This document shows, piece after piece, positions 47,441 through 58,139 of a stretch of DNA of 64,000 nucleotides. A model generated the notes under the pieces. That model did no database searches. It saw only the letters and a list, made by a program, of their open reading frames with translations, and had not been told where the DNA came from. The DNA comes from Breviolum minutum Mf 1.05b.01 (taxonomy: Eukaryota > Sar > Dinophyceae > Suessiales > Symbiodiniaceae), in contig DF239093.1 of the NCBI GenBank assembly GCA_000507305.1, positions 271,977 to 335,976 on the forward strand, written 5' to 3'. Numbering within the stretch: the stretch's first letter is position 1; every line of letters begins with the position of its first letter. The translations under genes were made by a program, and so were the position numbers.

Positions 47441-47842
47441 TAGGATGCCATTAAGTATCTGGCATCGGCAAATTAATAATTTACGTTTGGTCCATAGGCC
47501 TCAGAACAAAAACATATGAAATATATATATATATATATCTGAAATTCTATTGTTACTTTGGGGTACTGATTTTCCCTGGAGGCCGTGGATCAACAAGCAT
47601 GTGGCTGGCCCACATGTAGTATGGGAAGTCTAAAGCAATGGTGTTTTGAACCTGTGTTGGCATCAAGATCTGGTATCTAAGATGGGTCCCACTCTATGTT
47701 GATACCTTGCATTGTATTTATTAATTATATATAATATATCAAAATAAAAGACATCATGAAACATATTTGAAATTAAATGGGCTCGTTTCAAACATTCATC
47801 ACCAGAAGCTGGAATTATTTTGATTTGAGACTTCCCAAGTAC

Positions 47843-48003
47843 CGAGCCCTAGCTTTGTACACCGCCCTTTCACAGGGTTCAATTTGCACCGGAACCAATG
47901 GATCAGGCTGAAAGACACCATCATCAATGGCACGTTGGATGAATCGCACCAAAGGCTCCAAATCCGCATGCCTCCAAATGTCTGGAGACGGCATGGACCC
48001 AGC
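47843..48003 (-). CDS. Exon of a minus-strand gene between G1 and G2, unnamed
   Basis: It is preceded (leftward) by GACTGCTCCCACCCAG and ends GGCTCG before GTACTTGG. It is open in phase 0 for 53 codons, reading SPDIWRHADLEPLVRFIQRA and DPLVPVQIEPCERAVYKARA. The RHADL ... VYKARAR arrangement seems familiar from dinoflagellate predicted proteins, but I cannot name it. It could be a 5' exon of G2 or of a short separate gene. Confidence 0.5.
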
Positions 48004-48469
48004 CTGGGTGGGAGCAGTCCCCGAAGACCCAAGAGTGAGATGTCTAACTTCAACCGTTCTTTTTAATGTTGAAATTGCCCTTGAAGAGGTTCCTTCCAGG
48101 GGAAGTACTCAACAGGTTGATGAGTTCAAAAGAAGTGGAATGCTGCTACTGGAAACGGTTCAATCATGAAAGATAAGCAACCTTCAAACCATCAACAACG
48201 AGCTTGTGCAGATCCGGAAAGTTTCGAGTCGTAGTCTCCTTATTAATTCTACAGGCGGTTGGAATTCCATGTGGGTAGTTGCAAGGTGATTCAAAGCTCT
48301 TATAACGGCTAAAGGGGAAAGAATGGGTAATAACACGGCAATAGAACACTCTATCTTTCTCTCTCTCTCTCTCTCTATTATATGCTATATATATATACAA
48401 ATCTAAAGCAAATATCATAAAATAAATATCTATATATATATTATATCATAACTACTATACATAGAACAA

Positions 48470-50593
48470 TCAAGGCTCCGCCAACCAGTCTGTATGGTAC
48501 TTGGCTATACAATGTCCAAAGGCACCAGGATATGCCTGCGAGCTTTTGAGGTGCTTTCCTCCAGTCCTTGGATCACAACTGGCGGGGTAGTCTTGACTTG
48601 TTCACTTGATCATGAAGCATCCACAAAAATCCAAGAAATCGTGTTATAGTTCTAGCAATCATCATTTGCAAATTGGGTATTTTACACCAATGGTCGATGA
48701 TCCGCTTTAAGTTCTTATGCGTAGCCTTGGGTCTCCCTACTCTGGGTTTGAAGTTGACCTAGCAAGGGTAATTACTTATCAGCTGATCATTTTTTAATAT
48801 TTTCTTTTCCAAATTAGTGGTATGGTGTCACAGGCAGAGGAAAGCTTAGAGTTTTCAAACGGCTCTGTGGGGTAGTTTGAATCATTTTCCCCAACCATGG
48901 TTGCATCCGAATACTTTTGAACTCCCACATCCTATTCATGTACAGCCACTTGTCCCTTACTCCCGTCCTAGTGTCACATGAATTTTTCCACCATGTTTGG
49001 AAACTGTTTTGCGAACCATTTCGCGTTCATGGTATTGGGCTCGCTCAGCAATCCGTTTCTTCAGTTCTGAAGTCATGGGGGTGTAAAGTTTCTCCGCCCA
49101 ACCGACATTCGACAGTCCAAGCTGGGGCTTTTGGCTCCAGGCACCAAAGCAACCCATCCACCTGAAGGAGGGGCAAAAGACAAGGGTCGGGTGTATGCAG
49201 AAAAGCTGAAGAACAAACCAAACTTGTAAAATGATTTTTTTTCATATATATATATATTAATATTAACATGATATATATTTATAATATATTAATCACATAT
49301 ATATATATATCTTCTTGATCAACACTTGTTAAAACATTGGACTACGTTGTGCTTCCCCCACCAGAAGGTCCGCTGCATACCAAATAGTCGCGGGTTGCTC
49401 ATCATGAAAACGAACCAGGGATGCACTGCAATGGACGATCTTTCGGGATTTTCAACAAAGTAGTACACACACCGAATAACGCCCAAAGCTATCAGCATTG
49501 TAGCCCTTAGGGAGATGATGTTCCCAGTTTGTACAAAAGGAAATCGAGGGTCGCCAAGGGGATTGACAGAGCATCTACCATGCTGGCTGGAAGACATATA
49601 TCCAAAACTGTTGCATGGTATAGCTAGCAAAGCCAGACCTCCCTCCTCCACCCGAAGCATCAGGGAAAGGGCTTGGAGGAAACCCAATGTACCAGTAAGA
49701 TCTTGCAGAACTGGACGAGTCACCAAGTCGTAACCTTGCCTAAGAACATGGTTTCTGAAAACTTAAGTGCATATCCCATGTTACATGGTGTGCCATTTCA
49801 TTTTAATTGTACGCATGTTAAAACACACACACACACACAGATTTCGGTATATAATCAGCCTAGTGACGCTTTAAAGCCCAAGGATCTGAACCCAGTCACA
49901 ATGCTAGCAACACCACTGAAATACTCGACAGCCATCAGGTCCTGGAGTAAAATATGGAAAACACATGTTGAAATCAAATCTTGGTGTGATACTGGGTGAA
50001 GGCAGCCACCATTTGGTCAAACCTACCCTGCATTGTAAATGAAAGTACGTCATCAAATCATCAGTTTGAAGGAATCGTGATTTGTAAAGAAGTAGATCTT
50101 TGCAGAGCTTCAAAAAAGGAGGCCTCCAAAATCTACAAAGCACATATACCATCTACTTTTAACTACCAGCCCCATCCCAATTCCCTTTGGTCCCTCTCAG
50201 TTTCTGGTGGCATAGTTTGGCCGCAGAAGTCCACACAATGGAGCCTGGGATGAACAAGTTGAAGAGTTAAGGGAGATAATGAATTATCTATCGACCATGC
50301 ATATATAGTTAGACTTCGCGTGATGACACAACAACTTGTATAATCACATGTACAATCACTCAATTCAAAGTTCCATACAATCCATCCAACAGACAGGCAC
50401 AAATAACATTATTTAATATCCAGATATGTATATATACATATATTATTATCATCGCAGTGTATATTATATATATTATAATGTATGTTTGATCCATGACTAA
50501 GACAATATTAACAAGAAACAAGATTGGTGGAATGCCAACTGCCAGGAGCGCAGCAGATTGCAACATGCTGAGCTTCACAGATCGACGGGGCAT
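48470..50593 (-). CDS. G1: C5 cytosine-methyltransferase-like fold, unnamed dinoflagellate family
   Basis: Exons, right to left: ATG 50593-about 50520 (hydrophobic LQSAALLAVGIPPILFLVNI, a signal or anchor), 50244-50167, a possible one near 50030, 49941-49868, 49754-49362, 49161-48961 and 48566-48470 (TGA). The last four join exactly in phase. Motifs: VEYFSGVASIVTGF, then about 70 residues later LLAIPCNSFGYMSS, then about 55 residues later YYFVENPERSS, then WMGCFGAWSQKP and a C-terminal KSSQAYPGAFG. I know this as a very large, unnamed dinoflagellate family. The FSG, PC-x-S and EN-P order and spacing match motifs I, IV and VI of C5 methyltransferases, with the catalytic Cys kept and ENV changed to ENP; that reading is inference. 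The presumed anchor would be unusual for a DNA-modifying enzyme. Confidence 0.83.
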
Positions 50594-51310
50594 GGCTTTG
50601 GAGCAAAGGCCGGCTGGGTGAAAAAATCAGGGGATCACAAATTCGAAGTAACAGCAAAACTGAACCATCAGTGTATATAAATATAAAAAGCGAGTCACCT
50701 CAGAAGCTTAATTCGAAAGATGAGGAGGATATGCACTTACATGCAAATGAGCTGGTTTCTTGATAGAACACCTGCCTAGGAGTTCGTGTATCCGGATGCA
50801 CTGACCCCCTCAAAAATGCTGCAAATGCAGTGAATCGTACATAAGAGACTCGACAAGAGAAATCTTTCTATAATATATATATATATATATTGCATTAATA
50901 GCATGTAAAAAAAAATATATTTTGATCTGAAGTTGTATCATCACCACCCCCCAGTCGGCACCAACCACTCAATTCGCCAAGTTTTGAATTGGAATTTGAT
51001 ACTTTGAAGGGCCTGGAATATTCTTTGAGTTGGTGTCGAAAAAAACGGGAACCAGTAAATACAGGCAAGAGCGGATAGCACCTGAATCATGGTTTGAGCT
51101 CATCATACTCCTCCTCCGCACCAAATCGTCTACATGGCCTCAACAACGAGCACAGAGTCGGGTTGATGAAGAATATTTTTATACCAGGAGTTCATGAGAT
51201 ATTTTCATCACTTGTTGTTTGAGAATCTAGCTTCTATTTATTAAATGATTGATTTCGATGATGTTCCAATAAAATCATACAATCGAAAAAGCTTAGTAGT
51301 AGTTAGGTAC

Positions 51311-51411
51311 TAGCGGTTGGCAAGCATCACTTCCCCCAAGTTTGGACTCCAGACCAGAGCGTAGCACCAAACTTGAACTGCTAGAAGAGTGATTGCGATC
51401 ACTCCCTTGAC
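51311..51411 (-). CDS. Hydrophobic exon upstream of G1
   Basis: It is preceded (leftward) by TCATCCACGCAG and ends CGCTA before GTACCT. The frame reads GVIAITLLAVQVWCYALVWS, a likely membrane segment. It lies between the G0 stop and the G1 ATG and may be a 5' exon of a longer G1 transcript. A weaker open stretch at 51636-51720 (DSLGLAGFSCVIPCSAVLLG) precedes it. Confidence 0.4.
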
Positions 51412-52056
51412 CTGCGTGGATGACTAAGGGATACTTTAAGGGTGTATGGCGTAGCTCAATCACCCAAAGACGAATGTTGGAAGTTTGAAATTCAGACAGT
51501 TACTGTAGCTTGGAAAGTCCTCCAACTTCACAATTCATATACTTCTGGGTAGCTACATAGATCTTTGCAGTTTATGATATTTGTAAGTTTGTGTCATCGA
51601 AATGTTTCTTCACCGGGCCAAAAAAAAACTGACCTCAAGTCCTGGATTCTTTTCCCAGTAAAACAGCACTGCATGGAATCACGCAGCTAAAGCCAGCTAG
51701 CCCAAGAGAATCCATCAGTATCCTGAAGTAGCTGTTCTTTGAAATTTGAAAGCATATGTTCTCACATCAATGTAGTGTTTTTTGTTACTATATATATATA
51801 TATATCAATTTATTATATATAATATTGGCTTCACTATATCCCATTTGATTGCCAACTCAACTCCTAAATAGGGCTCTAGGATTCATAGGCGGGCAGCAAA
51901 CAGGCACCATCAATTGAGGGGTCTCCAAAATCAATCACTATTGGTCGCTAATCCCCAAAAACCCAAGCACCGAACCAAAAGCATTCTCTTACATCCAACT
52001 CATATTAAATCAAAACTCAAAACTTATCAGTGCTTGGGCTTTGACTCTGGGACCGA

Positions 52057-55000
52057 CTATGCCAGCAAATCAGCTAGATCAGCACATACGACCCACTTTG
52101 CGCAGACCTTGGCCATCTTCCACCTGAGATCACACAAGTCCATGGAAATTTCCCTCAACATGAGAAACCCAAAACCCTTCAAAAACCAAACTTTGAATCA
52201 AAACAGTTGCATCGTGAAAATAAACCTTGGACCCAAACCATGGCTACCCCCATGCATAAACATTGACTAGCGACAATAAACCTTGGACCCAAATCATGGT
52301 TACCCCCATGCATAAACATTGACTAGCGACACTTTTGCAACATCATCATTCCAATTGCTCCATGGAAGGGTCAAACCACCCATTCGGTTCAACTTGACAC
52401 CCAACTCGTCGGCAATGCTTTTACACGGCTTGGACACATAAAAGCCCCTCCCATTCAAGATCACACCAATGGAGGATGCATCAGGAGAATCAGGGCTCCT
52501 CACCGTAAAGGACCTCAAAAAAGTTGTGGGTTTATACCGAAGCCAAATGAAATCAACACCTGATATCTGAAATCAAATGATACTAGTATTAGTGGATGTT
52601 TCTTTTTAATGCTTGGGGTATAGCTTCTAACTAGTTCTAACAAAGTTTGCTATGTAAACTAGTGGCAGTTTGTCGAAGCCATCACCAGGAAGCTGCAAAT
52701 CATCAATCTCGAGCCCCTTAAGCAATTCCAGAGCTTGAACGGCCACTTCCTTCCTCTGAGCTGCCCGAGCGGCTGCCTCCATGTCCTTCTCAAGATTGCG
52801 CTGCACTGCATCCTGCTTTTTCCCCTTGTCAGGAGTCTTCCTCTTCAAAGGTGTATTCCTTCTGAGGGCCTTGTCATCTGCAGGAGAAGCAACCTTGGTG
52901 TTGGGTGAACCTGCCTTGGCCTTGGGCTTTCTTCCCCTACGCTTCGGCTCTTTCGCCTTCTTGGCTGCCAACTCTCTGACTGCAGCCTGCTGGGCGAGAT
53001 CAACTTCAGCACCACCATCAACTTTGACAGAAGGTGGTGCTTTTGGTGATGGCACCGCAGATCCCCTGCCACCACCTTTAGCCACCTCTGCCGCCTTGGC
53101 ATCCACAACCTGCACCTCCATTTGCACTTCAACACCCTCTGATGCTACATCTTCCGGGAACTTTGGTGCCAGTGGGGGTGGAGGCACTGGATAAGTTTCA
53201 CATTGATTCTCATCAAACATCGACTTCATCTCCACCTCCAGGCATTGCTGCATGGATTGGGGTTACTTATAAGCTTCTGCTGCAGCTCAACTCTATTTGT
53301 CTAGCTAATAAAAAATATTTAGTTAAAAAATAAAATGATATCAGATCAATCTTTCAAATGATTCAAATATACTTTCTCATTAAAATCACGCCTCGATGCT
53401 AGCCTTCTCACCATCCTTCGGTTCTCTATCAACCACATCCTTATACTTGTCTCTGGGGTGTTTGATTGGATTCCAAATATTTTTTCAAAACACAAAAAGT
53501 AAGGCTTGGGGTTTGAAAATGCCAGCAAAAAATTCTAGTGAGAGAACCAAGTCTCAGCACCCAAACCCGGACCCTGCTCCATTGGTGCATCTGGAAGCTT
53601 CGCAGCAATACCCGAGGTTGCTTCAGCCTAAGCTTCCGGAAGATGGTACCAGGATGTAGCAGGGCATTTAAATCCAAAAAGACAAGCCCTTATAATATAA
53701 AGATATCTAAAATTCAGAACCCATTTGGCAAGAACACTTTGGTGGTGAGAACCAAACAGAAACCCTACCTTTAATATCAGGCAGCTTCGGTGCTTTCTAC
53801 CATCTCTTCATCTGCAACTTCCTGGGTTGACTTGGTCAAGATTAACTTCAAGAAATTCTGCGTAATAATCAACCTACTTCAAAGATTATCGGGGTTTAAA
53901 AGTAAGATGGAGGAACATAAAACCTGCTTTGTACTCATCAAGTCTCCTCTGCCTTGACTGGAACTATACCATCGCCTTGCACCTCTGCCACTATGATGGG
54001 CTCGTCATCGAAATCCACTGGTAGCATCTGACAGGGTTCAACCTATTCTCTATACATAGATCCTTTAATTTCAATAATATAATATTCTGTAAGTCTAGAA
54101 ACATTGAACCTGAAACCACTAAACACGATGGTAATTATCAAATTTATTTTTACCCCCAGGTTCCTCCTGCTCAGGTCCATCATCATCAAGAGGGCTTAAA
54201 GGAAGGTCATCATGAACCACCACAGCCTCACCAGCCCTGGCCCTGATGTCACGTATTTGGACGACAATCTGTTTGAGCAAACCAACCTTCTGGGACCTCC
54301 AAAGGAGTATCAGGGGCAACAAAGGAAAGTTGAACACACCTCCATTCTAAACCATATAAGTCCAGCCGTCCCAGAGTATCAAAAAACATTTTGATATGCA
54401 TATATATATATATATTGATCACATATACCGCGTACAAGAATATATATATATCTTAAAATATGCCTTATAACAATATCATATATTTTTCCATTGGCCTGGA
54501 ATTGCTGGTCTTGCGCAGCAGGCTGATGACATGGGAAATCATTTTCTTCAGCTTCATCGCTTGCTCGGAAGCCCACTCCTTATTAGGGTGTGGATGGGGT
54601 AAGGCTAAGGTGATCGAATCATGGATGATAAAGACTTGTTCTTCTATATTTCAGTTTTCGAGCCCCCAAAATTATCAGCTTTGGGAACCTACAAAGAAAT
54701 CATATATATATATAAAGACAAAAAGCTAATACTGTGCAGAGCGAGAAGAATCCTTCATCAATCCCTTGCCACCTCTCGTGTGGTGAAGATTGGTGTGGAA
54801 GTTTTGCTTCAAGGAGCACAACAAGAAAGCCGCCTACTAGGGTGCGCAGGATCTAGATTTGAAGGGGTCATGGTTTAACAACACACCATATATGCTAAGA
54901 TCATTTCATAACCTTTAAACATTCGCTTTCAACATATGTTTCCCTAAATCCACACCTCAAAGTGATATTGGTAGATCTTTTCACCAAACCGCAAGACTTG

Positions 55001-55530
55001 GAGCATCACCTCCCGGAGAACTTCATAGTTAGCCTCCAAATCACTCTCCAAGACAGTTTGTTTAGGGCGATCGGTCCAAACCACCACTGCTCGATTGGGG
55101 TCATTGCAGATTCTAGGGCCATTAGTCAAGGAGTACTGGCGCAAGCCTTCATAAATGGCCTGCCCGATTGCCTAGGTGTTGTTGATCCATGATGGGTAAA
55201 AGCTAGTGGATCCAAGTACCTGGTCAGGAAATGTGTTCCGAAATAGCTTCACTAAAGGCTTATCGATATATTCCAGGTACTTGGATCCAGCAATCCTGAG
55301 CATAAAACATCCCCAGTACAGCAGCAGCAACATAGTATATATGTGATAAGTCACTAGGGGGAGTGGCACATAAGTGGCCATATTGGAAATCCAATTGCAA
55401 AGTAAAAACCAAAAATACTTGATGAGGTATATAATCGAGAATCTTCAACTCTGAACTTCATGGGTTTTTTGATGTACATCGTGCCATCATCACCTAGAGA
55501 TTCCTCAATCGATAGCAGCCGGTTCACCAT
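52057..55530 (-). CDS. G0: long nuclear-type protein with AT-hook-like segment, unnamed dinoflagellate family
   Basis: Exons, right to left: ATG 55530-55419, 55295-55220, 55171-54956, 54833-54733, 54688-54636, 54604-about 54472, 54286-54154, 54027-about 53950, about 53845-53790, 53627-53554, 53452-53392, 53247-52660, 52566-52331 and 52123-52057 (TAG). Many neighbours match in phase; joins around 55.4, 54.4 and 53.9 kb are unsure. The large exon at 53247 is Lys/Pro/Ala-rich with PKRRGRKPKAKAG, an AT-hook-like basic patch, so DNA binding is possible. Near the C-terminus come SIGVILNGRGFYVSKPCKSI, WSNWNDDVAKV and WKMAKVCAKW, which I associate with a recurrent dinoflagellate domain. The N-terminal half (ICNDPNRAVVVWTDRPKQTV) is unrecognised. 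Two introns need GA or GC donors, and one is only 48 bases. Confidence 0.7.
52220..52330. repeat. Two-copy 55/56-base tandem duplication in the last G0 intron
   Basis: The unit AATAAACCTTGGACCCAAA ... CATTGACTAGCGAC is repeated with a few substitutions and one extra base. It begins right after the donor of the exon ending 52331 and fills over half of the 207-base intron. Confidence 0.9.
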
Positions 55531-55559
55531 GGCACCTTGCCCCTCACCGCCGGAGGTGA

Positions 55560-56100
55560 GAGATGACAGACGATGTGACGATGAGCTTCCGACAAAAACA
55601 GCTGAGCGGATTTGCAGTCAAGTTGTGAACCCTTGATGATATCGCGATTTGGAAAAAGGGGAGTTGCAATATTATATAGGATTTTTTTCTTGATGGGGTA
55701 TCCACCACAACATCTGCCCAGAAAAGCATCCCAGATCCAGGGAAGGGGGTGGGCGTACCTTTCAGAGCAGAGGATCTCAAGAGTCCCATGGCCAAAAGTA
55801 GATAGTCAAGGAGCAGTGGTCTTTGAATAAGGCAGGTGACATCATGGTGACAATTAGACATTGAAAGATACTTCCATTGATGGTCTCCTGTCATCAGGGT
55901 GTTTGACCCCTAACAGCCCTAACATTGAGTATTTTGATAGAGGTAACATGCCTATACAGGGTTGAACACATGTGAATCGAGCCAATTTACTCTGAGAAGG
56001 TGTCCGGAAACCAGACCATTTCTCACAACCTATTAGGACAGAATGGTTGCCACAGGGTGACTTATTGGTCACTTTCTCCTTGCACTCCTGGATCCTTAGG
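55560..56100. other. Region upstream of G0; promoter region presumed, no motif identified
   Basis: The minus frame of the first G0 exon stays open upstream of its ATG to about 55620. Beyond that no splice-bounded frame or known promoter element was seen. Dinoflagellate promoters lack a usual TATA box, and none was expected. Confidence 0.3.
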
Positions 56101-56157
56101 GATAGCTTGTGGGGACAGCACGTGGTTATTTCATATTGTGTGTGTGTATATTTGATT

Positions 56158-56266
56158 ATATGGATGTTTCCAAAAATAGAGGTACCCCAAAATAGATGGT
56201 TTATAATGGAAATCCCTATTAAAATGGATGATTTGGGGATACCCCTATTTTCGGAAACATCCATAT
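56158..56266. mobile_element. Miniature inverted-repeat element, family A (best copy)
   Basis: ATATGGATGTTTCCAAAAAT and inverted ATTTTCGGAAACATCCATAT are the termini; the inside shows CCCCAAAATAGATGGTTTAT. It lies just outside the right end of the minus-strand array. Confidence 0.85.
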
Positions 56267-56725
56267 AATTCGGGCAATGAAGCATAATATGAGGTCCCCT
56301 TTGGTATACATTGCTTAAAAACTTCAAGCTTTGGATCTCACCAACAACAATGTTGGGAAAACCCAGATTTTTCTTCGGTTTTTGTTCGGACCGTTTAACA
56401 TCGCCATTTCGGAGGCGGAAGCAAAGCTGAATAAGCTACAAAATCGTTTGGTCGCCTAAGCACTGGGATGTACTGACATTTTCTGAAAAGGTGACCACAC
56501 AGTGTGCATTCCGGGTTTTTACATTTGGAAAACCGGTGGTTTGACACATGTTTGGCTGCTTGATATTTTTTTATTTGTGGAATTCTTGATGTAACCAGCC
56601 CATTCACCCATTCAGGGAAAGTGTATATAGTGATATATTAAGAATCCATACTTAAGATCCAATGATGTATCATGACCATCCGAATGGATTTTCTCGCCAA
56701 ATATATTGTAATCATTTCTACTCAG

Positions 56726-58075
56726 GTACGACGTCTTTGTTTCACATGCGATCCTAGGCATCCAACAGCTGGAGGTTCGACGTCGAAACTTTGCACGCAA
56801 GACACTTCAGCGAGAGGAGGAGGTTGGATGCGCAGCAGTTCCAAGCTGTTTCGACAGATCTCGGCATTGATGGCTTATGAGATTAGCTTGCTTTGTTTCA
56901 ACCTGAACTTGGGTGATCCCTATCACAGAAGACCTGAATCTGATGGATTTCTATGATGTTTCATGATGGTTTTTATGCATTTGTGACTTGTGGACTTGGA
57001 AATGATCGGCTTTGAAGCGTCTCGACTGGAGGGTTGTCTTGGTTAAAACCACCCTCCACGGTGGCTCATGCCATGAGATTCCTGCAATGAAGAGGGTCAA
57101 ATGGCGAATCTTACTGTTATATCTTGAATAGGATATACTCCAACACGTATATGAATTGATATCCACTACTTCTAACAAAGATACTACTGATACTAGTGAT
57201 CCTGTCAATATATTTATATAGATATTAAATGCAGTCATCATGCCAGTGATGAAATCAAATTTGTTCCATTAAATATTTACACTTACTTAAGTATCAGAAG
57301 TATTAGGAATTAATATTATCTCAACAATCACAACAACAATGATTTTTACCGCACAATGACAACAACAAAGTATCCCAAGTATCCCAAGTATCCCAAGTAT
57401 CCCAAGTAGCAACATCATGAGCTATTTAGCACCTTTGCCCAGGAGCCGATAGCATTACAAACTTGCTGATTGATGCCGATGTCCATGATGTGAAAATTCG
57501 TCTCCTACAGACACACTGTTGATGGAGGAAATCCTGCACCAGTTGATAGGTACAGGTAGTTTATCCCATTATTTACAGGGTTTTTTACATCCAAACGGTG
57601 GTTGGTCTTGGGATTTCTGAACCATCAACGTTAGGGTAGGATTTCATCCTCATACATGTTTTGGTGGCTCAGCTTCGTGGGTTGATATGAACTTCGGTAG
57701 GTGGGCTGCGTTCAACCCATCTGAAACATTCCCCAATAGATTGGGTTGAAACAAATACATGTTCAAAACCAGTATTTATTGGAATTAGTACCCATAACAT
57801 TTGGTGTATGGTATATTTACTTACATTTTACTTGATTTTTAATGGTAAATGCAGGTAAATATACTATACGTGGATGCCATGGAGTATATTTGTATCAAAA
57901 ACACCAGCACTGCGTTTGGTATTTTTTTCCGCCAGATGGACGGAACCATGTTTTTCAGGTGAAGCAACTGAAAGATTCCATTGCTCAGATGCAGGTGCCA
58001 CCTGCCCCACTGGATTTGGTGGAAACGAAGAAAACAGAGGGAATGGTACGCAACCAACGGTTGAAAACACAATGA
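56726..58075 (+). CDS. Candidate plus-strand exons, unrecognised (56726-about 56860, 57960-58075)
   Basis: The first follows TTTCTACTCAG and has a frame with FVSHAILGIQQLEVRRRNFA; a second plus frame is also open. The last follows CATGTTTTTCAG, reads KQLKDSIAQMQVPPAPLDLV in phase 0 and stops at TGA 58073-58075. The sequences suggest a coiled-coil segment, nothing more. The link between them is assumed from strand only. Confidence 0.28.
57370..57409. repeat. Nonanucleotide tandem repeat (TATCCCAAG)
   Basis: Four full TATCCCAAG units and a partial fifth stand in a row, following a short CAA-rich stretch. Confidence 0.9.
57514..57631. mobile_element. Miniature inverted-repeat element, family B
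   Basis: CACTGTTGATGGAGGAAATC and inverted GGGATTTCTGAACCATCAAC bracket TTTATCCCATTATTTACAGG. Complete copy. Confidence 0.7.
57790..57882. mobile_element. Family C palindrome
   Basis: GTATGGTATATTTACTTACA pairs with GGTAAATATACTATACGTGG. The arms have a few mismatches. Confidence 0.6.
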
Positions 58076-58139
58076 TACTTTTCACTGCTGTTATATAATA
58101 TAGATTTATAAATATGTAGAAAGTTGTTGTTTGTTCTTT

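Noticed and set aside
48591..48770. Minus-strand open stretch with a basic GRPKATHKNLKRI segment that looked like an exon
   Set aside because: It lies wholly inside the intron between G1 exons ending 48961 and starting 48566, whose phases join exactly without it. It is a useful warning about how easily chance frames look coding here.
54249..54437. Second minus-strand frame (LSFVAPDTPLEVPE) overlapping the G0 exon at 54286
   Set aside because: Joining both frames would need an 18-base intron in the wrong phase. The frame starting at 54286 was kept, but this join remains unsettled.
54621..54878. Plus-strand open frame opposite G0
   Set aside because: The minus-strand exons here join their neighbours in phase, so the plus frame is a shadow.
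36000..56300. Terminal inverted repeats beginning CACTA at the ends of the array
   Set aside because: CACTA occurs in several places by chance; no matching inverted pair or target duplication could be shown.
55854..56327. 157-codon minus-strand open frame
   Set aside because: Its middle is the family A element at 56158-56266, and the rest has no splice logic or family.
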